Origin: CAZSMC01 sp964607755
GTDB lineage: Bacteria > Zhuqueibacterota > Zhuqueibacteria > Residuimicrobiales > Krinioviventaceae
Length of the DNA stretch: 63,566 nt
Assembly (NCBI GenBank): GCA_964607755.1
Contig: CAZSMC010000023.1
Span: forward strand, 1-63,566
Reading direction: 5' to 3'
Below are positions 9,507-17,968 of the stretch, piece after piece. The translations under genes and the position numbers were made by a program. The stretch's first letter is position 1, and each line of letters starts with the position of its first letter. The notes beneath the pieces are model-generated. The model did not search any database. It saw only the letters and a program-made list of their open reading frames with translations, and was not told the origin of the DNA.

Positions 9507-9541
9507 TAAAAATCCGTGTTAATCGGTGGCTGATTTAATAT
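9507..9541. repeat. Possible dispersed repeat arm
   Basis: The stretch ATCCGTGTTAATCGGTGGC resembles short repeat arms that I have seen in many environmental genomes. No second inverted arm is obvious here. Whether it is multi-copy in this genome cannot be seen from one window. Nothing else is evident between 9376 and 9652 apart from the hairpin at 9422-9456. Confidence 0.25.
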
Positions 9542-9652
9542 CTGGTAGAAAAAAATTAAAATGAGAGCCTGAAACCTGGCAAAAAAAATACTGACGAGCA
9601 TTGTTCTCTATAGATATGACAAACAAACATCACAACAAGAAAATCCTCTTTT

Positions 9653-10576
9653 ATGTCCAATCACCTTTTATCCACAATCTCCGCTTATGCTGATTATGCG
9701 TTAAAATCAAAACAACGACACACAATGGATACATCCCAATTAAAAACGGTGTGCATGCTGCTGGGCCCGTATCGTAATTTGACGACACTCACAGCCAGCA
9801 TTATGGCGCTGCACCCGCATTGCCAGGTGTTGAATCATGCTGGTGAACGTATTTTTGCCAATCATAAAGTGAACTTTTTAAGGCATTATTCTGATGAGAC
9901 TTTTGAAAATTTTTGCCGTTACGCCATTGCCATTTCTGTGGGCGGAAAACGGGGCGATTATGGCGGTTCTATTACTTTATCTCATGCCTTTGCCAACCAC
10001 AAGCGGATACGGCAACGTTACCAGCAGCGCTTTGGCGATTCCCGTTTAAAAGAAAACATTCATTGTTTGTTCTGGAAAGAATCGATGCGCACGTCTAATA
10101 TGATCCGGGAAAAGCATGTTGATTTCAAGTCTGTTTTTCAGCAAAACGATAAAATACGTTTTTTAATGCCGGTTCGGAATCCGCTTGATTGTGCTATTTC
10201 GAACATGAAAAATGTGCATTCGAAACACTTTCAGTTTCACCATCCCACAACCGAAAATGTCCTTGACGCTATTGTGCAGGAAATCGCCTGGTTCATTGAA
10301 TTGAAATCTCTTTATCCGGACCGGTTCTTTTATTTTATTCAACATCATTTTGATGAATTGACCCTCAAGAACCTGCTTGAATTTCTCAATCTTCAGCCTG
10401 ACCAGGAATGGCTTGACAATGCCATGGCTGCTTATCAGCTTAAAAAGCCATACGATTATTCAACAGCGCTTGTCAAGCAGTACCACACCTCTGTCAGTAA
10501 ACATCTGCAGAATTTCCCGGACATACAAAAAGCGTTATTGTCTTTTGTTTCTTCTTCCGGCGAGTGCCATGAATAG
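9653..10576 (+). CDS. Sulfotransferase-like protein
   Basis: Protein of 307 aa. The best recognisable segment is FLMPVRNPLDCAISNMKNVH (residues about 170-190), which fits the 3'-phosphate-binding RxPxDxxxS motif of PAPS-dependent sulfotransferases. The N-terminal CMLLGPYRNLTTLTASIMAL could hold a degenerate 5'-phosphosulfate loop. The rest is not close to a family I can name. The gene overlaps the next one, a clearer sulfotransferase, by 8 bases, which strengthens the call. There is no signal peptide, so it is probably cytoplasmic. Start choice is not fixed: a second ATG at 9725 (MDTSQLKTVCML) would remove a poorly conserved leader. Confidence 0.65.
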   Translation: MSNHLLSTISAYADYALKSKQRHTMDTSQLKTVCMLLGPYRNLTTLTASIMALHPHCQVLNHAGERIFANHKVNFLRHYSDETFENFCRYAIAISVGGKRGDYGGSITLSHAFANHKRIRQRYQQRFGDSRLKENIHCLFWKESMRTSNMIREKHVDFKSVFQQNDKIRFLMPVRNPLDCAISNMKNVHSKHFQFHHPTTENVLDAIVQEIAWFIELKSLYPDRFFYFIQHHFDELTLKNLLEFLNLQPDQEWLDNAMAAYQLKKPYDYSTALVKQYHTSVSKHLQNFPDIQKALLSFVSSSGECHE

Positions 10577-11261
10577 TGATTTTTATCCTCCGCTCAAGCT
10601 GGCATATAAAAAGCTGCTCGGTTATCGCGTGCGCAGGAAATATCATAATCCGCGTGTCAATCATCAACTTGGAGTCATTTTTATTCACATTCCCAAAACC
10701 GCCGGCAACAGCATTACTACAGCATTGAACGAGCATTCTGATCCTTCTGAAAAGCAGTCACCCAAAATTGGCAAACATGCCAAAGCCTGGGAAGTGAGAT
10801 TTTTGCTGGGAGAAGAACAGTGGCAGAACTATTTTTCGTTTGCATTTGTCCGCAATCCGTGGGACCTGATGGTGTCATCTTATCACTGGTGGCTGCAAAA
10901 AGCGATCGATATGAAACAATACCGCCGGCATGTACGGCGCATTCAGCGCAAGGGCGATTTCAAAAAATTTATACGCTCGAAATACGGCCGCTGCATGATT
11001 AATGAACGGTACGGAAATTTATTTGACTGGATATCAGATTACAGCACCGGTGAAAAGATCGTCGATTATGTAGGACGCGTGGAAACGCTGCAACAGGACT
11101 GGGAAAAAATCTGCAAGCATGCTGGCATGGAACCGGGTGTTATCGGCCGGTTGAACGCAACCCGCCGCTCAGATTATCGTGACTATTATGATAATGAAAC
11201 CCGCGGGCTGGTCGCGAAACGGTTTTATAAAATTATTGATATGTTTGGTTATGAATTTTGA
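10569..11261 (+). CDS. Sulfotransferase family 2-type protein
   Basis: Expected to move a sulfuryl group from PAPS to a carbohydrate or similar acceptor. The 230-aa protein has the 5'-phosphosulfate loop IFIHIPKTAGNSI near residues 37-49 and the 3'-phosphate motif FAFVRNPWDLMVSSYHW near 95-111, both typical of the HNK-1/chondroitin sulfotransferase-like family. I chose ATG 10569, which overlaps the upstream gene by 8 bases. A longer frame to 10377 would overlap that gene by 200 bases and its extra residues look like antisense-type sequence. The pair probably acts in surface polysaccharide decoration; acceptor unknown. Confidence 0.83.
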   Translation: MNSDFYPPLKLAYKKLLGYRVRRKYHNPRVNHQLGVIFIHIPKTAGNSITTALNEHSDPSEKQSPKIGKHAKAWEVRFLLGEEQWQNYFSFAFVRNPWDLMVSSYHWWLQKAIDMKQYRRHVRRIQRKGDFKKFIRSKYGRCMINERYGNLFDWISDYSTGEKIVDYVGRVETLQQDWEKICKHAGMEPGVIGRLNATRRSDYRDYYDNETRGLVAKRFYKIIDMFGYEF

Positions 11262-11426
11262 ACCAAAAGTGAAAAAATACTGACAAGGAGAGCCGTGCAG
11301 AACGCACTTGTAATTTCAACTCAGGATATTAGAACAATTGTTTTGTTCTCTAAAAATCATTTATTTTGCTATATAATTAAACCATTTTCTTACAGGTTGA
11401 ATTGATTCTCAAAATGATTTTATTGA

Positions 11427-11840
11427 TTAAGGGAAATAATAATCTATTCCAAATCTCAGTGAGTAAAAATTTCGGCTATCATTGTTTATACCGAGAAAAT
11501 TATACAAAAATGAGAAATTTACTGTTGTATTAGTATTCGCAAATGATTCGACGACCTCGAATCCTAAAGATGAAGAAAGGTCATTTTTTCCATCAATACT
11601 TAATATATATTGTGTTTCATTCTCACTATGAATATAGTCCCGAGCATTACTTAAATAATATCCAATGCTCAACAATAATGCAAGGTGATATGATTCTGAC
11701 AAATTAACTATTCGATTGCTCATTGTAAGGGAAAATTGGAATAAATTAATACCACCACCCGTATCAGGCTTTATATTATTTAGTAATACAAGAAAGCGAG
11801 AATATGATAAATAGTGTAAGCAACAAACGTACTTGGAATA
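11427..11840 (-). pseudogene. C-terminal remnant of an outer-membrane beta-barrel protein
   Basis: The frame is open from a stop at 11843-11841 down to 11427, with an internal ATG at 11723. It shows alternating hydrophobic strands and ends in YSLRFGIDYYFP, the terminal aromatic strand expected of an outer-membrane barrel. There is no signal peptide and no start at the proper place, so it is the 3' end of a longer gene. The segment is clearly more AT-rich than the neighbouring sulfotransferase and metallopeptidase genes. It lies 84 bases from an N gap, so the missing part may be in the gap. Confidence 0.5.
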
Positions 11841-11924
11841 TCATAATAACCTCATAATCTTTTAAATTTGAGCTGCTTTGCCAAATATTTTATTTAACAT
11901 TTACACCTCACTAAATATTATTAT

Positions 11925-12024
11925 NNNNNNNNNNNNNNNNNNNNNNNNNNNNNNNNNNNNNNNNNNNNNNNNNNNNNNNNNNNNNNNNNNNNNNNNNNNN
12001 NNNNNNNNNNNNNNNNNNNNNNNN
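11925..12024. other. Assembly gap (100 N)
   Basis: Exactly 100 undetermined bases, the usual placeholder for a scaffold join of unknown size. Unlike the other gap in this window, the sequence on the two sides is not identical, so real sequence is probably missing. The flanks (11841-11924 and 12025-12058) contain no gene. Confidence 0.95.
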
Positions 12025-12058
12025 TATGTGCTGATTGAAAATGATGCCATATTTGGGC

Positions 12059-12448
12059 TTAATTTGTTTTCGTAATCATTTTTTTCTTTAGCCACTCAGA
12101 CAATTCTCGTCTGGTCAATTTCCCATTTGCCAACTTTGAAAACAATTTTTCTTGTTCATCAACAGGCGCACTAATTTCATGACCGTTAAGAAAAAGAAAA
12201 ACTTCCATCGCTGCATGGGCTACTCTTTTATTGCCATCCACAAATGGATGATTTGAAGAAAGAGAGAATGCCAAAGCCGCGGCTTTTTCTTCCAGTGTTG
12301 AATACAATTCTTTTCTGTCAAAGGTCATTTTAGGTTGTGCAAGTGCTGATTCTAATGCTCCAATATCTCTAATGCCGAGACTCCCACCAGATTGAGAAAT
12401 GATTTGACGATGCAATTCGAGTATTTGAAAAAGCGACAGGAATTTCAT
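12059..12448 (-). CDS. doc: Doc-type toxin (Fic fold, death-on-curing family)
   Basis: Doc toxins are Fic-fold kinases that phosphorylate EF-Tu and stop translation. The 129-aa protein has the Fic/Doc motif HPFVDGNKRVAH at residues 67-78 with catalytic H67, and a family-typical N-terminal FLSLFQILELHRQII. The start ATG overlaps the antitoxin stop by one base (TGATG). An alternative TTG one codon upstream is less likely. Adjacent antitoxin, small size and tight coupling make this a standard type II toxin-antitoxin module, placed beside gene remnants and a gap, which suggests mobility. Confidence 0.92.
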   Translation of the reverse strand: MKFLSLFQILELHRQIISQSGGSLGIRDIGALESALAQPKMTFDRKELYSTLEEKAAALAFSLSSNHPFVDGNKRVAHAAMEVFLFLNGHEISAPVDEQEKLFSKLANGKLTRRELSEWLKKKMITKTN

Positions 12449-12645
12449 CAAGCTAGACGGCTATATAGCTCGGAATTCTTTTTCAGTACATACTTCATTG
12501 CCTCAGTGAATTCAGAGTCAAGATTTGCCAGTTTTTCTTGTAAGCTGACAAGCATGAAATCTTCTGGTTTAACACCAACTTTCTCAGAGGCATTTTTTAA
12601 TTGGGTTGCAATTTCTTCGGGCAAAGTAATCGTTAGTTGCTCCAT
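12448..12645 (-). CDS. Antitoxin partner of Doc
   Basis: Protein of 65 aa, MEQLTITLPEEI at the N-terminus: a ribbon-helix-helix-like start (short beta strand, then helices) that could bind the promoter as antitoxins do. The C-terminal half is probably the toxin-neutralising tail. The ATG at 12645 has GAGG 8 bases upstream and is preferred over an upstream ATG at 12675 without one. It is not a close Phd homologue, so the DNA-binding fold is inferred from length, pattern and its position in front of doc. Confidence 0.78.
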   Translation of the reverse strand: MEQLTITLPEEIATQLKNASEKVGVKPEDFMLVSLQEKLANLDSEFTEAMKYVLKKNSELYSRLA

Positions 12646-12937
12646 GATTTTATCCTCTATTTGTAAAAGGTGCAATCTAAATTAACGAAACTTAACTCGT
12701 AAATGCAAGCTTTACTCTCTTGATCACCCAAAAATGAGTTTACGCGTTGAAAGACTTGTTTTGACTATTTATTCCAAATCTCTGAGTTCATACTATGGTA
12801 GATGCGTCATTATTCTACCGATGCAAAAAATCGTACTGTCTTTTGCACAGAACTAGGTTTATCTGGCTCCTAAAGTACAGACTTGTTTCTCGATGAAAAA
12901 AAATTGTTTCTTTATCAAGAAAAAAATTGAGTTTTTC
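12646..12937. other. Intergenic region with no recognised content
   Basis: AT-rich stretch between the antitoxin and the broken metallopeptidase gene. It has a small inverted repeat TGCAAAA/TTTTGCA around 12820-12848 and nothing else I can support. The lost 3' part of the metallopeptidase is not here. Confidence 0.4.
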
Positions 12938-13930
12938 TCATTCAGGATGTGTGACAGATGCCAGATAAATATCAAAATATCCTGAGCGGTCTGAAAGAAA
13001 AACAATCTGACCGCCATCAGGTGATACAGCCGGACTGTTATTGACAAAGTTTTTCCATTTTCTGTGATGAGTAAGAGCTGTGGCAAATTCTGATGGTTCT
13101 TTTCGTCCCTCAATTTGCGGCCAGTATTTTTCGCGCATCCAGTTCTGCCATTTTTCTGATGTTTTTTCGAGCGATTCGTTCATAGATTGCCGCCACGCAT
13201 TTTGAAAATTTTTTGTGGTGCCGTAGCGCCGCAAAATCTCGGTGCGCTTTTGACTGCCATAAGTTTCATCAATATACCGCCACACCGCCTGGCCGCCTTT
13301 ATAAGCGAGATAGCCACTCAGGTACGGGATTGGAGGCAGCAAGCCGTGCACGGTTGCATCCCGGGCATACATGTCGGATTCGGTGTCCCAGCCAATCGAT
13401 TCAAACTCGGCAAGGCCTTCAATAAACCACAGCGGCGGCTGGGAGCGCTGCACGCCCTGGATAATGCTTCCTGGTCCGGTACCATAGAAAAACTGCAGCA
13501 TCACCGCGTGCGTCAACTCGTGGTGAATAACATGGCGAAACTGTTCATAGGAACCCTGAAAAGGCAACACCACCCGGTTTTTAAGAAATTCTGTGAAACC
13601 GCCTACAGATTCATCTACCACACCTTGTGCCAGGTTTGTCTCGGTAAATTCATTTTGCGAGCGGTAAATGAGAATGGGAATACGTTCAACTAACTGGTAA
13701 TCAAAAGTATCGCTGAGCTTTACATAAGAAGATTCGGCAACCGAGGCGGCAAAAACAGCCAGCCGCTTGCCGCCTTTGTAATAATAAATATCAAAATGTT
13801 CGGATTGAATATATCGCCAATCTTTGACATCATACTGAATCGGATTTTTACCAAACTGTTGTGAAAATACAGTGGGAGAAAAAATCAAAATGAGAATAAA
13901 TAGCCAAATATATATTTTTTTGGAACACAT
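12938..13930 (-). pseudogene. Truncated exported metallopeptidase (peptidase MA/TolB-like propeller type)
   Basis: The 330-aa product has a signal peptide (hydrophobic to about residue 23), a gluzincin-like zinc site HHELTHAVML, and a downstream glutamate in WFIEGLAEFES. At residue about 305 it enters what looks like the first TolB/WD40-type propeller repeat, NSPAVSPDGGQIVFLSDRSG, and stops after only one repeat. Family relatives in FCB bacteria continue for many hundreds of residues with more repeats and a membrane domain. The break is close to 12946, before a 290-base region with no coding signal. Start ATG 13930 has AGGATGAAG upstream. I read it as a 3'-truncated gene; the zinc domain itself appears intact, so a short active enzyme cannot be ruled out. 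Confidence 0.72.
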
Positions 13931-14316
13931 AACTTCATCCTGTTAATGTGATTTGAGTCTATTTAGTTTATGTAACAAAAGAATATGGTTAGATTATCCA
14001 TAAAGACGGGAGATATTCCTGATCAGGCTAAGAAAGTGCTTGATAATAAAAATAGTCAGATTAATTGGTCAAGATAAATATTAAACCAAAAATTCATGAC
14101 TGTTGACCACGCGCAGATCGAATCAATGCTGTTTCAAAAATGACCGAGTTTTGAGCACTATAATATAATACAATTATTCTATTATTCCTCAATTAGCAGC
14201 TAAGAAGAAATATTGTTGCAGTGCCACAGACAATATGAGAAGCAACAAAAACGATTGACATTATGTGACGAATAATTGTATATTTAATCAAAAATAATGC
14301 AAAATTTGACAGCTTA
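13931..14316. other. Intergenic region between divergent genes
   Basis: About 390 bases. The only open frames are tiny, such as 13985-14077 (30 codons starting MVRLSIKTGDIPDQ) with no ribosome binding site or recognisable family. It must hold the promoter of the DUF4160-DUF2442 pair. I see no repeat or RNA gene. Confidence 0.4.
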
Positions 14317-14553
14317 ATGCCAACTATACATAAAAGTGGACCTTATAGATTCTTTTTTTACGCGGGAGACCGGGATGAGCCTCCTCACGTTCATGTTGAA
14401 TATGGTGACAAGACAGCAAAAGTATGGCTTGATCCGGTTATGCTTCAAAGTAGCAAAGGATTCAATCGAAAAGAAATTAACAAAATATTGAAATTGGTAA
14501 ATGACAACCAACATCGACTCATAAGGAGTTGGAATGAGTATTTTAACGACTGA
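14317..14553 (+). CDS. DUF4160 domain protein
   Basis: Small 78-aa protein starting MPTIHKSGPYRFFFYAGDRD with the family-typical EPPHVHVEYGDKTAKVWLDP block and a helical end around NRKEINKILKLV. DUF4160 genes are commonly found directly upstream of a DUF2442 gene, as here, with a 20-base overlap. Such pairs behave like putative toxin-antitoxin modules, but no biochemical activity is established to my knowledge. No transmembrane segment; presumably cytoplasmic. Confidence 0.88.
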   Translation: MPTIHKSGPYRFFFYAGDRDEPPHVHVEYGDKTAKVWLDPVMLQSSKGFNRKEINKILKLVNDNQHRLIRSWNEYFND

Positions 14554-14842
14554 AATAATAGATGCAAGAGCGCAAGCCATAAACATGACCACCGATTCCC
14601 TCACCGTTGACCTTGAAGACGGACGAAGTATCTCAGTACCATTAGCGTGGTATCCCAGACTATTACATGCACGGCCAGAGGAAAGAAATAATTGGCGCTT
14701 AATTGGCAAGGGTGAAGGAATTCACTGGCCCGACATTGACGAAGATATTAGCGTTGAAAACTTGTTGACTGCAAAAGGATCAGGAGAGAGTCAACGCTCT
14801 TTTAAAAGGTGGCTTGAAGAGAGGGAATCGCAACAGAGATAA
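14534..14842 (+). CDS. DUF2442 domain protein
   Basis: Protein of 102 aa. The DUF2442 core is seen as LTVDLEDGRSISVPLAWYPRLLHA followed by WRLIGKGEGIHWPDIDEDISVENLL. This family is the usual partner of DUF4160. The charged C-terminal tail (RSFKRWLEERESQQR) is extra. The start ATG at 14534 overlaps the upstream gene by 20 bases with GGAG in front, so the pair is one transcription unit. Function is not known; a regulatory or antitoxin-like role is only a guess. Confidence 0.87.
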   Translation: MSILTTEIIDARAQAINMTTDSLTVDLEDGRSISVPLAWYPRLLHARPEERNNWRLIGKGEGIHWPDIDEDISVENLLTAKGSGESQRSFKRWLEERESQQR

Positions 14843-15015
14843 TTCAATTTTTGCATTTTCTCATACAACCTTGTGAACTGCATCAAGTACGATACGGCGA
14901 CGCGTTTTTGCAAACCTTTTATTAAAATTAAAAACCAGCGCTTATGATGCTGCAATAAAACTTTCCTTTTTTAGCGTCTCATGCAGGTTAAACTCTGAAA
15001 ATAGAATATTCCTTA

Positions 15016-16152
15016 TTATTTCCCTCCTTGTTCAAGATCAATTTTCAACGACAGAAAATCCATCAAATCGGACAGCGCAATCATGCCCACAAGTTTACCG
15101 CCTTTAACAACCATATACCGGTTTTCTCTGGTGTTCCGCATCTGGGAAAGCGCTTTGACCGCATCTGTTCCGGACTCTATAGTGTTCTGATCAGAACATG
15201 GATCAGCGATTTCCTTGACGGTATGCTCATCCCACTCTTGTCGTGGTACTTGTTTCATTTTGCGAATATCCAGACAGCCGTACAGCTTGTCATTATCAAC
15301 GACGGGAAAAAGCTTGAAATGATATTTCTGAATATAATCTTCCCAGAGGTCGTCGAGGTTTAACCAAGAAGGAACCGTCACCGGATTCTTTTGCATAAAT
15401 TGATCTACAGGCTCGCCCTTGAGTTCTCGGCGAAAAAGCAGTTGTTGATAACTCAATTGCGAAGCATGACGGATAAACATGCCGATAAGAAACCACCAAA
15501 CCCCGCCGACCACATTTCCGGTGAGTACATTGAACCCGCCCAGTACAATGAGCAGCATGCCAAATGCGGAGCCGATGCGCGAGGCGATAAGCGTTGCTTC
15601 GCGGATATTCTTTTTCACACTCCATAAAATCGCGCGCAGCACCCGGCCGCCATCCAGAGGAAAAGCCGGCAGCAAATTGAAACCTGCCAGCACGAAATTA
15701 ATCAGACCAAGATAAGCAACCACGCCAACAACCGGTGTCGGCCAATGCGCACTTTGGCCTAAAAATCGCGCGCCCTGGAACAGGGCTCCGGCAACAACAC
15801 TGGCAGCCGGACCAGCAATAGCCATGAGCAACTCTGATTTGGCGTTCTCCGGTTCTTCGGTCATTTCAGCCACGCCGCCAAAAATGAACAAGGTAATGCC
15901 TCGCATCGGAATACCATAATGCCGAGCGACCAACGAGTGCGACAGTTCATGGAATACAATTGAAGCGAACAGACCAAACGCCCCGGCAATCCCCATCCAC
16001 CAGTACGTAAAAGGGGGTAAATTTTCGTAAAGGTGTGGAAACAAGCTTTGTGCCAGCGACCAGGAAATGAGGACCACCAAAACGAGCCACGATAAATCAA
16101 TTTTGACTTCAAATCCCAACAGCTTGAATATGCGAATACTTTTGCTTAACAT
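15016..16152 (-). CDS. Site-2 protease (M50) with C-terminal CBS domains
   Basis: Membrane-embedded zinc metalloprotease of 378 aa. The zinc motif HELSH (H68, E69, H72) sits in the second or third membrane helix, and the third ligand region is NLLPAFPLDGGRVLRA with D167. About six hydrophobic segments fill residues 18-230. Two CBS domains follow (about 250-370) and would sense adenine nucleotides or ions. This is the SpoIVFB/Rip3 branch of site-2 proteases, which cut membrane-anchored regulators. The start ATG 16152 has AAAGGTG upstream. No substrate gene such as a membrane-bound anti-sigma factor is adjacent, so the target is unknown. Confidence 0.93.
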   Translation of the reverse strand: MLSKSIRIFKLLGFEVKIDLSWLVLVVLISWSLAQSLFPHLYENLPPFTYWWMGIAGAFGLFASIVFHELSHSLVARHYGIPMRGITLFIFGGVAEMTEEPENAKSELLMAIAGPAASVVAGALFQGARFLGQSAHWPTPVVGVVAYLGLINFVLAGFNLLPAFPLDGGRVLRAILWSVKKNIREATLIASRIGSAFGMLLIVLGGFNVLTGNVVGGVWWFLIGMFIRHASQLSYQQLLFRRELKGEPVDQFMQKNPVTVPSWLNLDDLWEDYIQKYHFKLFPVVDNDKLYGCLDIRKMKQVPRQEWDEHTVKEIADPCSDQNTIESGTDAVKALSQMRNTRENRYMVVKGGKLVGMIALSDLMDFLSLKIDLEQGGK

Positions 16153-16302
16153 GATTCACCTTTCATTTTTCCGGTTACCTAATGACATTCAAAAAAGAGA
16201 ACAAATTGCAGGGGGGAAATAATTCTCAATAAGACAAGTCAACCAGAAATTACTTCGATGGGGAATGGTCGCAAAATGGTGGGAAAAGAACTCTGTTCAC
16301 AC

Positions 16303-16331
16303 AAAAAAGGGCAGTGCAATACCGCCCTTTT
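16303..16331 (-). terminator. Intrinsic terminator downstream of the LemA gene
   Basis: On the minus strand an AAAAGGGC/GCCCTTTT stem with a loop of about 11 bases is followed by a T-run (TTTTTTGTG). It lies about 200 bases beyond the lemA stop and before the M50 gene, so it would end the TPM/NTase/LemA transcript. Confidence 0.6.
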
Positions 16332-16360
16332 AGAATCTATCCTGATTAATTCATGAATTT

Positions 16361-16503
16361 AACCACAAAGCACACGAAGATCAAAGAACAATAGGTTATA
16401 TGTACTAACGAGTTCAAACTACGAATTCTGATAAAAAAATATTTATTTCATCGATAATTTTGTTTTTTCTAAACTTTGTGATCTATGCACTTTGTGGTGA
16501 ATA
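16361..16503. repeat. Inverted-repeat element with ACCACAAAG arms
   Basis: The left arm (16361-16386, beginning AACCACAAAGCACACGAAG) and the right arm (16474-16503, ending CACTTTGTGGTGAA) are imperfect inverted copies of about 26-30 bases around an AT-rich centre of about 90 bases. Similar ACCACAAAG/ACACGAAG arms occur in intergenic regions of many environmental bacteria. It fills most of the 16153-16524 gap together with the terminator. There is no coding capacity. Confidence 0.5.
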
Positions 16504-16524
16504 ATTGAGGCTATCTTTATTGTG

Positions 16525-17124
16525 CTAATCGCCAAAATCCACTTGAGGTACTTGTTCAGCCTCGGGCGGTGCTTCAAAATAAGGCCGTTTTTGAAATCCC
16601 ATGATTCCGGCAACCAGGTTGGCAGGAAACATGCGTATGGCCTGGTTATATTGCTGGACCGCTTCATTAAAGCGCCGGCGTTCTACAGCAATACGGTTTT
16701 CTGTGCCAGCCAGTTCATCCTGCAAACGCATAAAATTTTGATTGGCTTTCAGATCCGGATAGCGCTCGACGACCACCATTAAACGGCTTAATGCAGAGGA
16801 CAAACCGTTTTGAGCCTGTAAGTATTGTTCAACTTGCTGGGGATTTTGACCAACGTTATCCACATTGACTTGGGTTTGTGTTGCTTTGGCCCGGGCCTCG
16901 ATCACCCGCTGCAAGGTCTCTTGTTCGAAATCTGCATAGCCTTTCACCGTTTCTACTAGATTTGGAATCAAATCCATGCGCCGTTGTAACACGTTTTCAA
17001 CCTGTGCCCACGAGCTGTTCACTTGTTCGTCCAGGCGGACAAATTTGTTATAATTTGAAAAAGCAATCAGAACCAGTATAACGATCGCAACAACGATAAC
17101 AATACCGATTATTTTTTTACCCAT
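16525..17124 (-). CDS. lemA: LemA family protein
   Basis: Protein of 199 aa with one N-terminal membrane helix (residues about 4-23), then a long helical domain with the family hallmark NNKFVRLDEQVNSSWAQVEN-like block, here NYNKFVRLDEQVNSSWAQVE, and VVERYPDLKANQNFM. LemA proteins are anchored to the inner membrane with the helical part outside; their exact function is unknown. It is the last gene of a three-gene unit with a nucleotidyltransferase-like gene and a TPM-domain gene. LemA-TPM pairs are common across bacteria. The ribosome binding site AAGGAG is 10 bases before ATG 17124. Confidence 0.95.
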   Translation of the reverse strand: MGKKIIGIVIVVAIVILVLIAFSNYNKFVRLDEQVNSSWAQVENVLQRRMDLIPNLVETVKGYADFEQETLQRVIEARAKATQTQVNVDNVGQNPQQVEQYLQAQNGLSSALSRLMVVVERYPDLKANQNFMRLQDELAGTENRIAVERRRFNEAVQQYNQAIRMFPANLVAGIMGFQKRPYFEAPPEAEQVPQVDFGD

Positions 17125-17142
17125 ATAATAATTCTCCTTTTT

Positions 17143-17868
17143 TTACCATTGATCGACAATATTAGCCAGGCGGCGAATTTGTTCGATATATTGTTCAGTC
17201 AAATGTAACAGTGCCGATTTATCCAGTTTCACTTGTTTTTCCCGCACATTAATGACGCGCTCAAAAACAGAGCGATCCAGTTCAAATTCGTCAGCCGTTT
17301 TTAAAAACACTTCTCTTTTTAACGTGGGAACCTCGACTTTTTTCAAGTCCAACAGAGCTGTAAAAATGGACACAAACGTTGGAACTGTAATGCTGATGAG
17401 TTGTTCTAAAAGTCGTTTTTTGCCGCGAGTGAGCAGAAAATCTTCGCGCAAATGCAGCAGTTTGCCTTTGACCTGTTCTTCGCAACGCAAACGAAGGTCC
17501 TTTTCTGCGATGTCAAGGGATTCAAGAGGATCATTTCCGTAAACCACCTGGTGATACTTTTTCATATTTAGAAATTCGATCGGAAAAGCATCGAGCGACG
17601 AATGAATATATCCTTCGGTCAAAAACAGCGGCGTAGCGACGTTTTGCTTTGCCCATTTCTTTGTCAAAGACATGGCTTTGGCGAGCTGACCAATGCCGTC
17701 TTTTGTAAGCACGACAAGAAAATTGATATCTGATTTTTTGGGCTGGTATTCTCCCCTGGCACCGCTTCCGTAAAGAATGATACTTTTGAGCTCTTTATCG
17801 AACAGTTGTTTTACCTCGTTGGTAAACTCTTCAAATATCTCCTGAGGCGAATGTGGTTTTTTCGCCAT
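17143..17868 (-). CDS. Nucleotidyltransferase-fold protein between LemA and TPM genes
   Basis: The 241-aa protein has the polymerase-beta superfamily signature G34-S35 in ILYGSGARGEYQPKKSDINF. The first acidic residue, D47, is present, but the position of the second is asparagine (D-I-N instead of D-x-D), so catalytic metal binding may be impaired. The C-terminal half is helical and has a hydrophobic stretch around SITVPTFVSIFTALLDL. I start at ATG 17868 (MAKKPHSP), which has a perfect GGAGG. A longer frame to 17958 lacks a ribosome binding site. Placement between the TPM and LemA genes suggests a shared envelope-related role, perhaps as a regulator, but that is inference. Confidence 0.78.
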   Translation of the reverse strand: MAKKPHSPQEIFEEFTNEVKQLFDKELKSIILYGSGARGEYQPKKSDINFLVVLTKDGIGQLAKAMSLTKKWAKQNVATPLFLTEGYIHSSLDAFPIEFLNMKKYHQVVYGNDPLESLDIAEKDLRLRCEEQVKGKLLHLREDFLLTRGKKRLLEQLISITVPTFVSIFTALLDLKKVEVPTLKREVFLKTADEFELDRSVFERVINVREKQVKLDKSALLHLTEQYIEQIRRLANIVDQW

Positions 17869-17968
17869 TTTAAATCCTCCGGTTTGAATGAAAAATTTAA
17901 GGTCTCGTGTCAAATAACTTTTAAAAATGTTATGCAAGGATACAGCATCGTACTGCAAAAATTCACGG

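Noticed and set aside
11878..12095. Open frames running through the N gap at 11925-12024
   Set aside because: They consist mostly of undetermined residues and carry no evidence of a gene.
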